NCBI GenBank assembly: GCA_963812505.1
Contig: CAWEVM010000007.1
Coordinates: 121,783 to 185,782 of the forward strand
Source: JAMXLO01 sp963812505
Lineage (GTDB): Bacteria > Pseudomonadota > Alphaproteobacteria > Acetobacterales > Acetobacteraceae
Direction of reading: 5' to 3'
Length of the DNA: 64,000 nt
Within the stretch, counting starts at the first letter, position 1. Each line of letters begins with the position of its first letter. The notes beneath the pieces were generated by a model. The model saw only the letters and a program-made list of their open reading frames with translations. It did no database searches and had not been told where the DNA came from. Positions 17,237-25,626 of the stretch are shown one piece after another. The translations under genes and the position numbers were made by a program.

Positions 17237-17536
17237 ATGGGACCCATCGCGCGGACACTCAGCCTCGGGGCAGCGACGGTGTGGCTCGCTACTGTTCCGG
17301 TGGCGAGCCAGTCACCCGCCCCGCAGGAGGTGACCAGCGACACGCCGGAATATTGCCTGCATCTGCTGGACCGGGTCAGCCAGATGGTGCGCGTCGCCGG
17401 GTCGCCGCCGCCGCAGGAGGTCACCTTCCTGTCGAGCGAGGGCCAGCGGATGTGCGACCAGGGTCAGACGCGCGGCGGCATTTTGCGGCTGCGCCGGGCG
17501 CTCATGCTGATGATCCATCGGAGCGACGCGCCGTAG
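17237..17536 (+). CDS. small secreted protein of unknown function, two cysteines
   Basis: A 99-residue product if begun at ATG 17237, which gives a clean Sec signal peptide (MGPIARTLSLGAATVWLATVPVASQ). In-frame ATGs at 17153 and 17189 would add a basic leader overlapping or abutting the kinase gene, and no start has a strong ribosome binding site. The mature part contains YCLHLLDRVSQMV and RMCDQGQTRGGILRLRRALML, with two cysteines that could form a disulfide. It is the last member of the HtrA-regulator-kinase block and may act in the envelope, perhaps as part of the sensing circuit. I know no named family. Confidence 0.65.
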   Translation: MGPIARTLSLGAATVWLATVPVASQSPAPQEVTSDTPEYCLHLLDRVSQMVRVAGSPPPQEVTFLSSEGQRMCDQGQTRGGILRLRRALMLMIHRSDAP

Positions 17537-17760
17537 CTATAGGAGAGTTCCCAGCCAGGTACCTCCGGTGTGCAGCGAACCTGCAGCAACCTCATTCGCG
17601 TCCGTGGCTTTCGGCAATGCACTGACCCACTTCTGGCAAACCAGTGGCCAGGGTATCCGGAGACAGCCAATTCGGTTGTAGCCAAACATTACGCGAAAAA
17701 TGTAATGGTGAGGTTCCCACGAGGGTACATCCCAAGGCAGGGGCGAGCAGACAGGCGCCT

Positions 17761-18665
17761 ATGGCGAAAGCGGTATTCACTACTAGACTAAGATCGATCC
17801 GACCTACGACGATCTGCCGGAATTCCGATACCATTTCCCGCAAACTTATCGGCGCGTAGTGGAAGCCGCCGTTGGTGACTGGATAATATACTACGAGCCC
17901 CGCCGCTCCACGGGTGATCCCAGCAGTCGCGGCGGTCGCCAAGCTTACTTCGCTACGGCGCGTGTCTCTACTGTGCAGCCCGATCCGACGCTTGCCGGTC
18001 ACTTCTACGCATTTGTTCAGGATTTCCTCGAATTTCCCCGCCCCGTGCCGTTCAAGGATGGTGAGAGGTTCTACGAAACGGCTCTGCGTCGAAGTGACGG
18101 TAATACAAGCAAGGGGGCATTTGGCCGAGCTGTCCGACCCATAACAGACAGTGAGTATGGGTCGATTTTAGGCGCCGCGTCTGCGGAGCTCCTCGCACCG
18201 AGAGAACCGAGTACCCGGTACGCTTTGCAGGGGTTCGCCGAAGAACCTGCCATATTCGAGCGTCCCGTTGTGGAACGCGTTACCAGTCGGCCGTTTCGCG
18301 ATGCGGCCTTTTCGTCGGCAGTGCGAGCAGCCTACGATAACACATGCGCAATGACGGGCCTCAAGATTATCAACGGCGGTGGCCTGCCAGAGGTGGAGGC
18401 TGCTCACATTCGACCAGTTTTCGATGCGGGACCAGATTCGGTCCGCAATGGTCTTGCTTTATGTGGTACGATTCACTGGATGTTCGACCGTGGACTGTTG
18501 TCGCTTGCGGACGATCTTACAATTCTCATGGCAGAGAGCCGCGTGCCAGAAACCGTCAAGCGATTAATCAACCCAGAGCGCAAGTTACTGTTCCCGGGAC
18601 GCGCTGAATTTAGGCCGCACCCACAGTTCTTGCGCTTTCACCGCGAGGCGGTTTTCAAGGGTTAA
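17761..18665 (+). pseudogene. HNH endonuclease-like protein, frameshifted near the N-terminus
   Basis: The frame from ATG 17761 gives MAKAVFTTRL and then ends prematurely. From about 17790 a second frame reads KIDPTYDDLPEFRYHFPQTY and continues to 18665 through VEAAVGDWIIYYEPRRS. Together they match the layout of HNH family proteins opening MxKAVFT...YDD.PE..YHFP.TY. The HNH core near the C-terminus is intact: H in EAAHIRP, N in SVRNGLALC, H in IHWMFDRG. One indel between L and K at about 17788 separates the parts. The truncated frame could still be expressed from GTG 17859 as 268 residues. Such proteins are often annotated as putative restriction endonucleases, but no methyltransferase is nearby. 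Confidence 0.75.
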
Positions 18666-18848
18666 CGTGAAAGTCGCTTGGCGATATCGTGTTCCTCAAG
18701 GGATGGGATCTGTCGACCTCGGAGATGCGTCCTAACAGTCGATCCCATTGTGCAGGGGCGGTGATAGTCGCCCAGGCTGAGGCGGATACCTTCAGCTGCC
18801 GGTTTCTGCCTGCAGATATGTGTCGCAGTGAGGGAGTTGTCGTCCGGA

Positions 18849-19060
18849 TTAACTTTTGGTTTGGCTGCAAATCGTCCGGTTGATGGGCAGTTCGTAATTG
18901 CCGCCGCGCAAAGTTCTACCTGATTCCAGGCGAACCGGCTTTCCCTCGGTGGTCGTCTCGACAGCCGCGACGCGAACGGCGTCTTGCCAGACGCCCCTCG
19001 GCCTCGCTTTCCGCCGGAACGTTCGCCGCCGAGATAGGCATCGTCGAGAGGACTTCTACA
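18849..19060 (-). pseudogene. IS1595 (ISXO2-like) transposase remnant
   Basis: Minus-strand frames contain DDAYLGGERSGGKRGRG followed by GKTPF, the diagnostic core of ISXO2-like DDE transposases. A shifted frame then continues with PVRLESGR and ends at a stop at 18849. Both ends of the transposase are missing and the frame is broken, so it is a dead fragment. No terminal inverted repeats were recognised. Confidence 0.75.
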
Positions 19061-19743
19061 ATCCGCCGGCCTCCTCGATCGGATATCTCTCACCGATCAA
19101 CCGCGAGCGTCAGCATCACGCTGCGGCAGTCACCCCCGACGCACATTACGTTGCGTAACCAATAATATTACTGACATGCAGTGATATTCACGCTTTTTTG
19201 GCGGGAATCTTCGTTGACCTCACGATGAGTTGAGTATCAAATATGCGTGTGGGCGACGGATGCTCCGGCAACGCCGGTTCCGGGGAGTGATTGGGTCAAG
19301 GAGGATTCTGGAATGCCTGCCCATTCGAAACGTATACAATACGATTGGAGTTTGAGTTCCGTGAAAGAAACTGGGGCGCTCACCGCGCGCCATACTTTGC
19401 CAATTCACGACGTGATTGGGCTGCTCAAGACGGGCAACGCGTTCTTAATTATTGGATGGCACAGTCCGTCCAGGTAGACGCTCTGAAGGAGTAGCGCAGC
19501 GCCAGAGAGAATCCTGCGGAATGTCGCGCCGTATCGAAGCGACATACGCGCTATTAGCAAGATGTCAGCGGCATTTGGCGAGAGGTGCGCTGGCCGCGTT
19601 CGAACGGCCGCCAAGGCAAAGCCTTAGCACCATGGAAAATCGCCAACCCGACTGACGCCGACAGTTCGCACCTGGTGCACGATAAACCGCGCGCCATAAG
19701 GATGCACATACGAAACAAGAATATTCCACATGGAGCTAGTAAC
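19061..19743. other. 683-bp region without a recognised gene, before the GH5-like gene
   Basis: This is less GC-rich than its surroundings, especially near 19160-19230 and 19690-19740, and probably holds the promoter of the secreted GH5-like gene. Short plus-strand frames here have no family motifs. Debris from the neighbouring IS1595 copy may extend into its left end. Confidence 0.45.
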
Positions 19744-22455
19744 ATGGGTTTCAGCGTTTCAAACGGTCAGATTATTGGCCCCAACGGCCAGCCATTTATT
19801 GCAGGAGGCGTAGACATCTGGGCCGGTCAGGTCATCAATGATCCGACCGGATCCGCAAACCTGATAGCGTCGCTGTTCCCCAACGCAAACATGGTGCGGA
19901 TCGCCGCAGGCGACGGCTACGCGGCAGACACCGCCGCCGCGCTTACGCCCTTCGTCAATCTGATGACGAGCAAGGGTATCGTCGTCGAAATCGGCAACTA
20001 TAATCCTGCACTGACCTCCAACGTTGGGAGCGGTCAGGCACTCACGGACGAGCTCGCCTGGTTCACCAGCCTCGCGACAGCCTTCAAGGGCAACCCGTAC
20101 GTCTGGTTCAGCACCGACAACGAGCCAAGTGACCAGTACACATACGGTGGCGCGACGAGTGCCGAACAGCTCGCCGTCTACAATGCTATCCGCGCCACCG
20201 GCAGCACTTCGATGATCGGGCTGGAGAACAGCCAGTGGTCGATGAACGGTCAGCAGTCATTTTCCGCCAGCATCAGCGCCAGCGACATTGCCGGAATGAC
20301 CAATGTCCACTGGGACGACCACTACTACAACTGGCTGTCGAATTACTCCACGAGCGTCTCGGACAACCTGACTGCACTGCAAGCAGAAGTTGCAGGGTCA
20401 CAAGTGTACAAAGATGCCAACGGGGTCATCCCGGTTATCGTTGGGGAGTACGGTAATTCGACCACGGGAACTGGCATCGATGGAGGTGGCACCGCGACCA
20501 TCGCAGCGGTTCTGGAGAGTGGATATGGGTCCACCGCTTGGGGGATAAATCCTGGCGGCACGGGCGACCAGCTGACAAACGGCAATTCACTGACCGCTTT
20601 CGGACAGCAGGTCGCTACGGCAGAAACCTCGCCGGTGGTGGCGCCGCCACCGCCGCCGCCACTCCTGCCCCCAAGCCCGAACGGGACAACGACGACCACC
20701 GCCTCGGGTTCTCCGATTGTCGACGCGGCCGGCAGGTCTTGGACGCTGGTTCAGTCGGCGTCGCAGGGCTTGCAGACCGCGATCAACGGAACGGTCGACA
20801 CGACTACCGCCAACGTTGTCCTGCTGGAGACCCTGAACGGCAATATGATACAGGAGAACACTGCCGGGAATTGGTACTCGGAGCCTGGCACTGGTGGGGC
20901 CTGGACCCAGATCGCAGCCCCTGTTGCCCCGCCTGCACCCAGCGCAAGTGGGACCGAGATCACCACCGCCTCGGCCAGCCCGATCATCGACCAGAGCGGA
21001 AATGCCTGGACGCTGGTTCAGTCCGCGACGAATGGTCTGCAGATTGCGGTCAACGGCATCGTCGATGGACCCACCGCCAACGTCATGCTGCTCGAAACCC
21101 TCAACGGCGCAATGGACCAGGAGAATTCCGCCGGCAATTGGTACTCCGAGACCACGCCGAACAACTCATGGGCGCTGATTGCGAATCCGAACCCACCGCC
21201 GCCTCCGCCACCGCCGGCGACCATCGTCACAGGAAATGGCTCGGATACGCTGGTGCTGAGCATCTCAGAGGATGCCTACGCCAACGGCGACGGCACCAGC
21301 GACGCCAACGGGGACGCCGCGTTCACCGTCTCGGTCGACGGCAAGCAGCTCGCCGGCACCTTCTACGCCACGGCGTCGCATTCCGCGGGAGCCAGCCAGA
21401 ACTTCACGCTCAAGGGTGACTGGGCGCCCGGCGCGCACTCCGTCACGGTGGCATTCCTCAACGACGCCTGGGGCGGAACGGCAAGCACCGACCGCAACCT
21501 GTACGTGAACGACGTCACCTATGACGGAACGGACACCAAGCAGAGCGCGGCATTATACAGCACCGGGTCGCAGACCTTCAGCGTGACGGACAGCACGGCG
21601 ATCCCGCCTGTCGTCACCGGCGGCGGATCGGACTCGCTGGTGGTCAAGGTTTCCGAGGATTACTACTTGGCCAACGCGCAGTTCACCGTCTCGGTCGACG
21701 GCAAGCAGCTTGGCGGCACGTTCACCGCGACGACGCTGCACACCTCGGGCAACAGCCAGACCTTCGCCTTCGCCGGCGACTTCGGATCCGGCCAGCACAC
21801 GGTGTCGGTCAACTTCCTCAACGACGCCTACGCGGGAACACCTGCGACCGACCGCAACCTCTACGTGAACGACATCGTCTATAACGGCACCGACACCGGT
21901 CAGAGCGCGGCGCTGATGGGCCAAGGCGCGAAGACCTTCTCGATCTCCGGCGGCACGACGCCGTCGGTCAGCGAGACGGGCGATCACGGCTCCTTGGCGA
22001 AGAACCTGTCGCAGACCGGCAGCTACACCGTCGGTGGCGACACCTTCGTCCTCGGCAGTGGCAACGCCGCCACGGTGACGCTCGGCACTGGGACCAGTCA
22101 GATCAAGTTCGTGGGTCCCAGTTCGGTCGCGCTGACCGGCAGTTCGGGCCAATCCACCGTGACGGCTGATGCCGGCAACAACAAGTTCGTCGCCGGCGCC
22201 GGTAGCCTCGATGTCACTGGCGGGGCCGGCAAGGACGCGTACGTCTTCCATTCGACGAGCGGCCTGCTGACGCTGGAGGACTTCTCGCTCGCGAAGGGCG
22301 ATACGCTGACCGTCGACAAGACGCTTCAGGGCTCGCTGCATGAAGCCTCTGACGCGAAAGGCGGCACGATGCTCACGTTCGGCACGAACACCAGCCATGG
22401 CGTGGATATCCATGGGCTGGCGGCCCTGCCGAGCAGCAACATCGTGTGGGCATAA
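19744..22455 (+). CDS. secreted multidomain GH5-like glycosidase with CBM60-like modules
   Basis: A 903-residue modular protein, probably a polysaccharide hydrolase that trims or releases the exopolysaccharide made by the next genes. Residues 1-290 look like a GH5-type barrel: acid/base E127 in TDNEPSD and nucleophile E235 in VGEYGNS. Proline-rich linkers separate two about 70-residue repeats (about 317-391 and 405-480) sharing WTLVQSA, LLETLNG and NSAGNWYSE-like segments. Two about 110-residue CBM36/CBM60-like modules follow (about 498-735), with SVDGKQL, VxFLNDA and DRNLYVND. The C-terminus (about 760-903) is a glycine/aspartate-rich RTX-like block. There is no signal peptide, so type I secretion is likely. 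GGAG precedes ATG 19744; an upstream in-frame ATG at 19585 lacks support. Confidence 0.82.
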   Translation: MGFSVSNGQIIGPNGQPFIAGGVDIWAGQVINDPTGSANLIASLFPNANMVRIAAGDGYAADTAAALTPFVNLMTSKGIVVEIGNYNPALTSNVGSGQALTDELAWFTSLATAFKGNPYVWFSTDNEPSDQYTYGGATSAEQLAVYNAIRATGSTSMIGLENSQWSMNGQQSFSASISASDIAGMTNVHWDDHYYNWLSNYSTSVSDNLTALQAEVAGSQVYKDANGVIPVIVGEYGNSTTGTGIDGGGTATIAAVLESGYGSTAWGINPGGTGDQLTNGNSLTAFGQQVATAETSPVVAPPPPPPLLPPSPNGTTTTTASGSPIVDAAGRSWTLVQSASQGLQTAINGTVDTTTANVVLLETLNGNMIQENTAGNWYSEPGTGGAWTQIAAPVAPPAPSASGTEITTASASPIIDQSGNAWTLVQSATNGLQIAVNGIVDGPTANVMLLETLNGAMDQENSAGNWYSETTPNNSWALIANPNPPPPPPPPATIVTGNGSDTLVLSISEDAYANGDGTSDANGDAAFTVSVDGKQLAGTFYATASHSAGASQNFTLKGDWAPGAHSVTVAFLNDAWGGTASTDRNLYVNDVTYDGTDTKQSAALYSTGSQTFSVTDSTAIPPVVTGGGSDSLVVKVSEDYYLANAQFTVSVDGKQLGGTFTATTLHTSGNSQTFAFAGDFGSGQHTVSVNFLNDAYAGTPATDRNLYVNDIVYNGTDTGQSAALMGQGAKTFSISGGTTPSVSETGDHGSLAKNLSQTGSYTVGGDTFVLGSGNAATVTLGTGTSQIKFVGPSSVALTGSSGQSTVTADAGNNKFVAGAGSLDVTGGAGKDAYVFHSTSGLLTLEDFSLAKGDTLTVDKTLQGSLHEASDAKGGTMLTFGTNTSHGVDIHGLAALPSSNIVWA

Positions 22456-22484
22456 TCGTCCCGTTCGTCTTGGCGCCCGACGCG

Positions 22485-22516
22485 GCGGGCTCACGAGCCA
22501 CGGCTCGCGAGCCCGC
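22485..22516 (+). terminator. 15-bp hairpin downstream of the GH5-like gene
   Basis: GCGGGCTCACGAGCC (22485-22499) and GGCTCGCGAGCCCGC (22502-22516) pair with one mismatch around a 2-base loop, 30 bp after the stop codon. There is no T-run, so termination may be inefficient or Rho-assisted. Confidence 0.6.
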
Positions 22517-23170
22517 TGCTGCGCCGTGTCTCGCGCTGTGCTGTGGCCCTGCTGGTGGAGCTTGCCCCGGCTTCATTCGCGATAGCCGGCGAGCGATTTC
22601 ACGCGGTCTTGATCATGCACAGTCCAGAATCTAGGGTGCTGCGGTTGCATCACAATATTGCGATCGTTCTCCTAACCATACGCCGCCAAACGAACACCCG
22701 CCTTCCCCGGATTGTGACGTTCTGGTTACGGATCGAAGCGTGAAAGCTGACGGGAGGAGCGGCGGCCAGGAAAATGGATTGCCTGGGGGAGGGCGACGCG
22801 GGCTCGGCAGAGTGAACCTGCCTCTAAAAAATCCATCGCTGCGGCAATCGCAAATTGACGCGATGTCAGACCGCTCGGGTGGTTGACGCGACGCGGGCTC
22901 GAGCCCCAGCCTGGCAACGCTGTTGCTCGGTCGGGTGCTTCATCTCACCCGTAACTTACGCGCAGTACACGAGAAATTCAGTTCTCAATCACATTGAAGG
23001 CCGCTTACCATCTTTCTCGTTGGCCGACTGAATCTGCTGCAATCCTGCAACGAAAATAACAGGAGGATGGTGGGCATCGCGAGAATGACAGGAAGCGAGC
23101 GCGGGTGAGCTAAGGGCTGAATGCATTACCCCGTGACGACATCATCTGACACGGGCTGACGGGAGTTGTC
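22517..23170. other. 654-bp region between the GH5-like gene and the polysaccharide operon
   Basis: No gene recognised. A less GC-rich patch near 22960-23070 probably carries the promoter of the operon starting at 23171. A possible 13-codon frame after AGGAGG at about 23060 is too short to call. Confidence 0.45.
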
Positions 23171-24727
23171 ATGTCGGAAGCTGCGCGACGAGATTTCTCG
23201 CCTTTGGTCATCGGAACGTCCGCAGAGCCGGGGCCCCTAGCGGCCACGTTCCCCGGCACCCTCGCCAAACCGTCTAACCTGGTGGCGTTGGCTGCCATTG
23301 CAATTGCAAGCGAGGTGTTCGCCGTCGCTGGTGCGCTTTGGGCATCCCTCGCCGTCTGCGAAGCCTTGGTCCCTGAATTTCGGGCTCCCCAATCCTGGTT
23401 CGGGATCCTGGTAGGCGCCCTGATGGTCGCGAGCATCGCCGAGCGCGGCGACTACGGTGCCGGGGTCATACTCGATTGCGGCGTTCGGCCGTGGAGTCTC
23501 GCGAAAGCCTCGCTGCAGACCGCTGGGGCTGTTCTCCTTCTCGCGTGCCCTTCAATCATTGTCACGGCAGCTATCCTGGGACGATCGGCCACGCCCTTCG
23601 AGATCGGGGACATGGGCCCGGCCACATTGATCGTGTGGATATTCGCCTTCGTGACCATCGCCTATTTGGCGGTTGTGTCGGTACGCCTGGTTGGCCGTAT
23701 AGCCACAGCACCCCTGGCACGGCCACGACGCGTCGTCGTGGTGGGAGAGGGTGATCGCTGTGGCCGTCTGATCAGTTGCCTGCGTCAGGCGCCGCGTCGG
23801 TCGATGAGGATCCTTGGCATTGTCGACCACGAGGCTCACTCCGGCAACGAGCAGGCAGAGCCCGCGAGGCGCTGTGGATTGTCCGCTCTGGGACAGCTCG
23901 ATGACCTCCTCGATATGGTCCGGCGAGGCAAGGTCGACGTTGTCATCGTCGCCCTGCCGTGGTCGGAGGGCAAAAAAATTCGAGAAATCATCGGGTCAGT
24001 CGAGGGTACCGCAGTGGATGTGCTGCTCACCCCAGACCTTGGCGCCTTTGAACCCCTTGCAAGCTCGACGGTTGAGCCTGCCAGCGTCCCACTGCTGCGC
24101 GCCATCTACCCTCCGCTGATCGGGTGGAGGGCTTTTGTGAAGCGGACAGAAGACATCGTGATCGCCGCAGCGCTGACCGTGCTCGCTGCGCCGGCGATGT
24201 TGACCATCGCCGCGCTGGTCAAGCTCACCTCCCGCGGTCCGATACTCTCCCGCCAGCGGCGGTGCGGCTACCAGGGCCGGGTCTTCCAGGAACTTCGTTT
24301 TCGGACCGGGTACGCTCCCATCGGTGCTGTATTCGGGGTCGAACAGACAGGGCAGGGCGATCCTTGGGTCGCGCCGTTCGGTGCCTGGCTCAGGCGCAAG
24401 AGCCTTGATGAACTCCCCCAACTGATCAACGTTCTGCTCGGCCATATGTCCCTGGTGGGGCCGCGCATTCATTCTGACGATGCGACTTTGGGCGACGTGC
24501 CACCGGATCAGGCGGCGCCGGCGCATTTGTTGCGGCAACGGGTGAGACCCGGCCTGACCGGCTGGGCGCAAATAAACAGCCGCCGCCGCTCGTTGCAGGC
24601 CAGCGACGGGGGCATGGATGGAATAACCCTCGACCTTGAATACATCCGAGATTGGTCGCTGGCGTTTGATTTGAAGATCATGTGGTTGACAATTGGCTTA
24701 TTGATCAATGACAGAAAAGCCCATTGA
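23171..24727 (+). CDS. polyprenyl-phosphate sugar phosphotransferase (exopolysaccharide initiation)
   Basis: A 518-residue membrane enzyme of the WbaP/GumD/ExoY family that places the first sugar-phosphate on undecaprenyl phosphate. The N-terminal half has several transmembrane helices and a nucleotide-binding-like region (VVVVGEGDRCGRLI). The C-terminal catalytic domain (about 318-518) begins VKRTEDIVIAAALTVLAAP, continues with RKSLDELPQLINVLLGHMSLVGPR and RVRPGLTGWAQINSRR, and ends with LDLEYIRDWSL. The usual FxxxKFRSM segment is altered to FQELRFRTGY, so substrate handling may differ. As the priming transferase it is the natural first gene of the operon, 715 bp from the preceding gene. Confidence 0.92.
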   Translation: MSEAARRDFSPLVIGTSAEPGPLAATFPGTLAKPSNLVALAAIAIASEVFAVAGALWASLAVCEALVPEFRAPQSWFGILVGALMVASIAERGDYGAGVILDCGVRPWSLAKASLQTAGAVLLLACPSIIVTAAILGRSATPFEIGDMGPATLIVWIFAFVTIAYLAVVSVRLVGRIATAPLARPRRVVVVGEGDRCGRLISCLRQAPRRSMRILGIVDHEAHSGNEQAEPARRCGLSALGQLDDLLDMVRRGKVDVVIVALPWSEGKKIREIIGSVEGTAVDVLLTPDLGAFEPLASSTVEPASVPLLRAIYPPLIGWRAFVKRTEDIVIAAALTVLAAPAMLTIAALVKLTSRGPILSRQRRCGYQGRVFQELRFRTGYAPIGAVFGVEQTGQGDPWVAPFGAWLRRKSLDELPQLINVLLGHMSLVGPRIHSDDATLGDVPPDQAAPAHLLRQRVRPGLTGWAQINSRRRSLQASDGGMDGITLDLEYIRDWSLAFDLKIMWLTIGLLINDRKAH

Positions 24728-24895
24728 TGCCATGAGGACATCGCCTCATTCAGCACTTGCTTGGCGGGCTTTGGTGACGCATCAGTGAGGGAACGGTCGG
24801 GGCTTTCGCGCTCGCTGTTCAGGGGCGCGATTTTTGGCGGGTAGACCATGCCGCCATACAGTCTAGAATTGAACATGGCCAGGAGTTAGAGAGCA

Positions 24896-25621
24896 GTGGA
24901 CGAGCCTTGGATGAACAAGACGCTACCTCGGGAGGTTGCCGAGCGGCAGCGCCGGGGAGAGTCGCGCTCGATCGCACGGCTGAGGTCCAGCCTCAGCACG
25001 GCCCATCATCCCTCATTCGTGCAGCTCTATTATGCGCTTGAGGCGCGGCGCACCTCGTCCACTGCCTCCATGGTTGTGCAGTTCGTCTCTCCCTCGCCAG
25101 GCGCAGGGGTGAGCACGGTGGCGTCGGGCTACGCACGTGTCGCCGCTACCGGGCGGCCATCGCCAGTGCTGTTTGTTGACGCCTCCTGCCGCGCGAACAA
25201 GAATGATTTCGCGGGGGGGACCGATACATCCACCTTGATCGAGGCCTTCGAAGACGGTGGCGCTCTCAACGAGGCCATCGTTCCGGCGAAGAACGCCGAG
25301 AACCTGCTATGGGCACGCCTCTGCAGCCACCCTGATGACCTGCTCGGACTCGGCGGCGACCGGCTTCAGGACCTGGTCAACCTGCTTGGCGCCCGGCATC
25401 AGCTGATCATTTTCGACAGCGCGTCGATCGAACGGCCCGAAGCGGCTGCCTTGTCCCGCTACTGCGATGGCACCCTGCTGGTCCTCGAAGCTGGGGTCAC
25501 CTCGCACCTGCAGATGGACGCTGCCTGCAAAAGGATCCGGCAGTTCGGTGGCCTGCCTGTCGGTGTCGTGCTCAACCGTGAGCGGCGCGCCCTCGGAGGG
25601 AAGGCGGTTCAGTTCGCCTGA
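24896..25621 (+). CDS. CpsD/CapB-like tyrosine-kinase-fold ATPase with degenerate P-loop
   Basis: A 241-residue protein related to the ATPase half of bacterial tyrosine kinases that pair with Wzz proteins. The region equivalent to Walker A reads SPSPGAGVST, where the family has PGxGKST, so the catalytic lysine is replaced by valine. Walker A' is partly kept (VLFVDAS). The C-terminus ends GGKAVQFA with no tyrosine cluster, so autophosphorylation is unlikely. GTG 24896 follows AGGAG; ATG 24911 is an alternative. It lies in the operon with a Wzz-type gene at 28350, suggesting a structural or regulatory partner of chain-length control, not an active kinase. Confidence 0.78.
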   Translation: MDEPWMNKTLPREVAERQRRGESRSIARLRSSLSTAHHPSFVQLYYALEARRTSSTASMVVQFVSPSPGAGVSTVASGYARVAATGRPSPVLFVDASCRANKNDFAGGTDTSTLIEAFEDGGALNEAIVPAKNAENLLWARLCSHPDDLLGLGGDRLQDLVNLLGARHQLIIFDSASIERPEAAALSRYCDGTLLVLEAGVTSHLQMDAACKRIRQFGGLPVGVVLNRERRALGGKAVQFA

Positions 25622-25626
25622 AGACT

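Noticed and set aside
13635..17424. Very long minus-strand open frames opposite HtrA, the response regulator and the kinase
   Set aside because: They mirror the codon pattern of the real genes, are rich in Arg, Gly, Gln and His and show no family motifs. They are a by-product of high GC content.
17859..18665. HNH protein as part of a restriction-modification system
   Set aside because: No methyltransferase, specificity subunit or other defence gene is nearby.
23050..23110. A 13-codon leader peptide after AGGAGG before the sugar transferase gene
   Set aside because: Too short and without regulatory codons or an attenuator hairpin.
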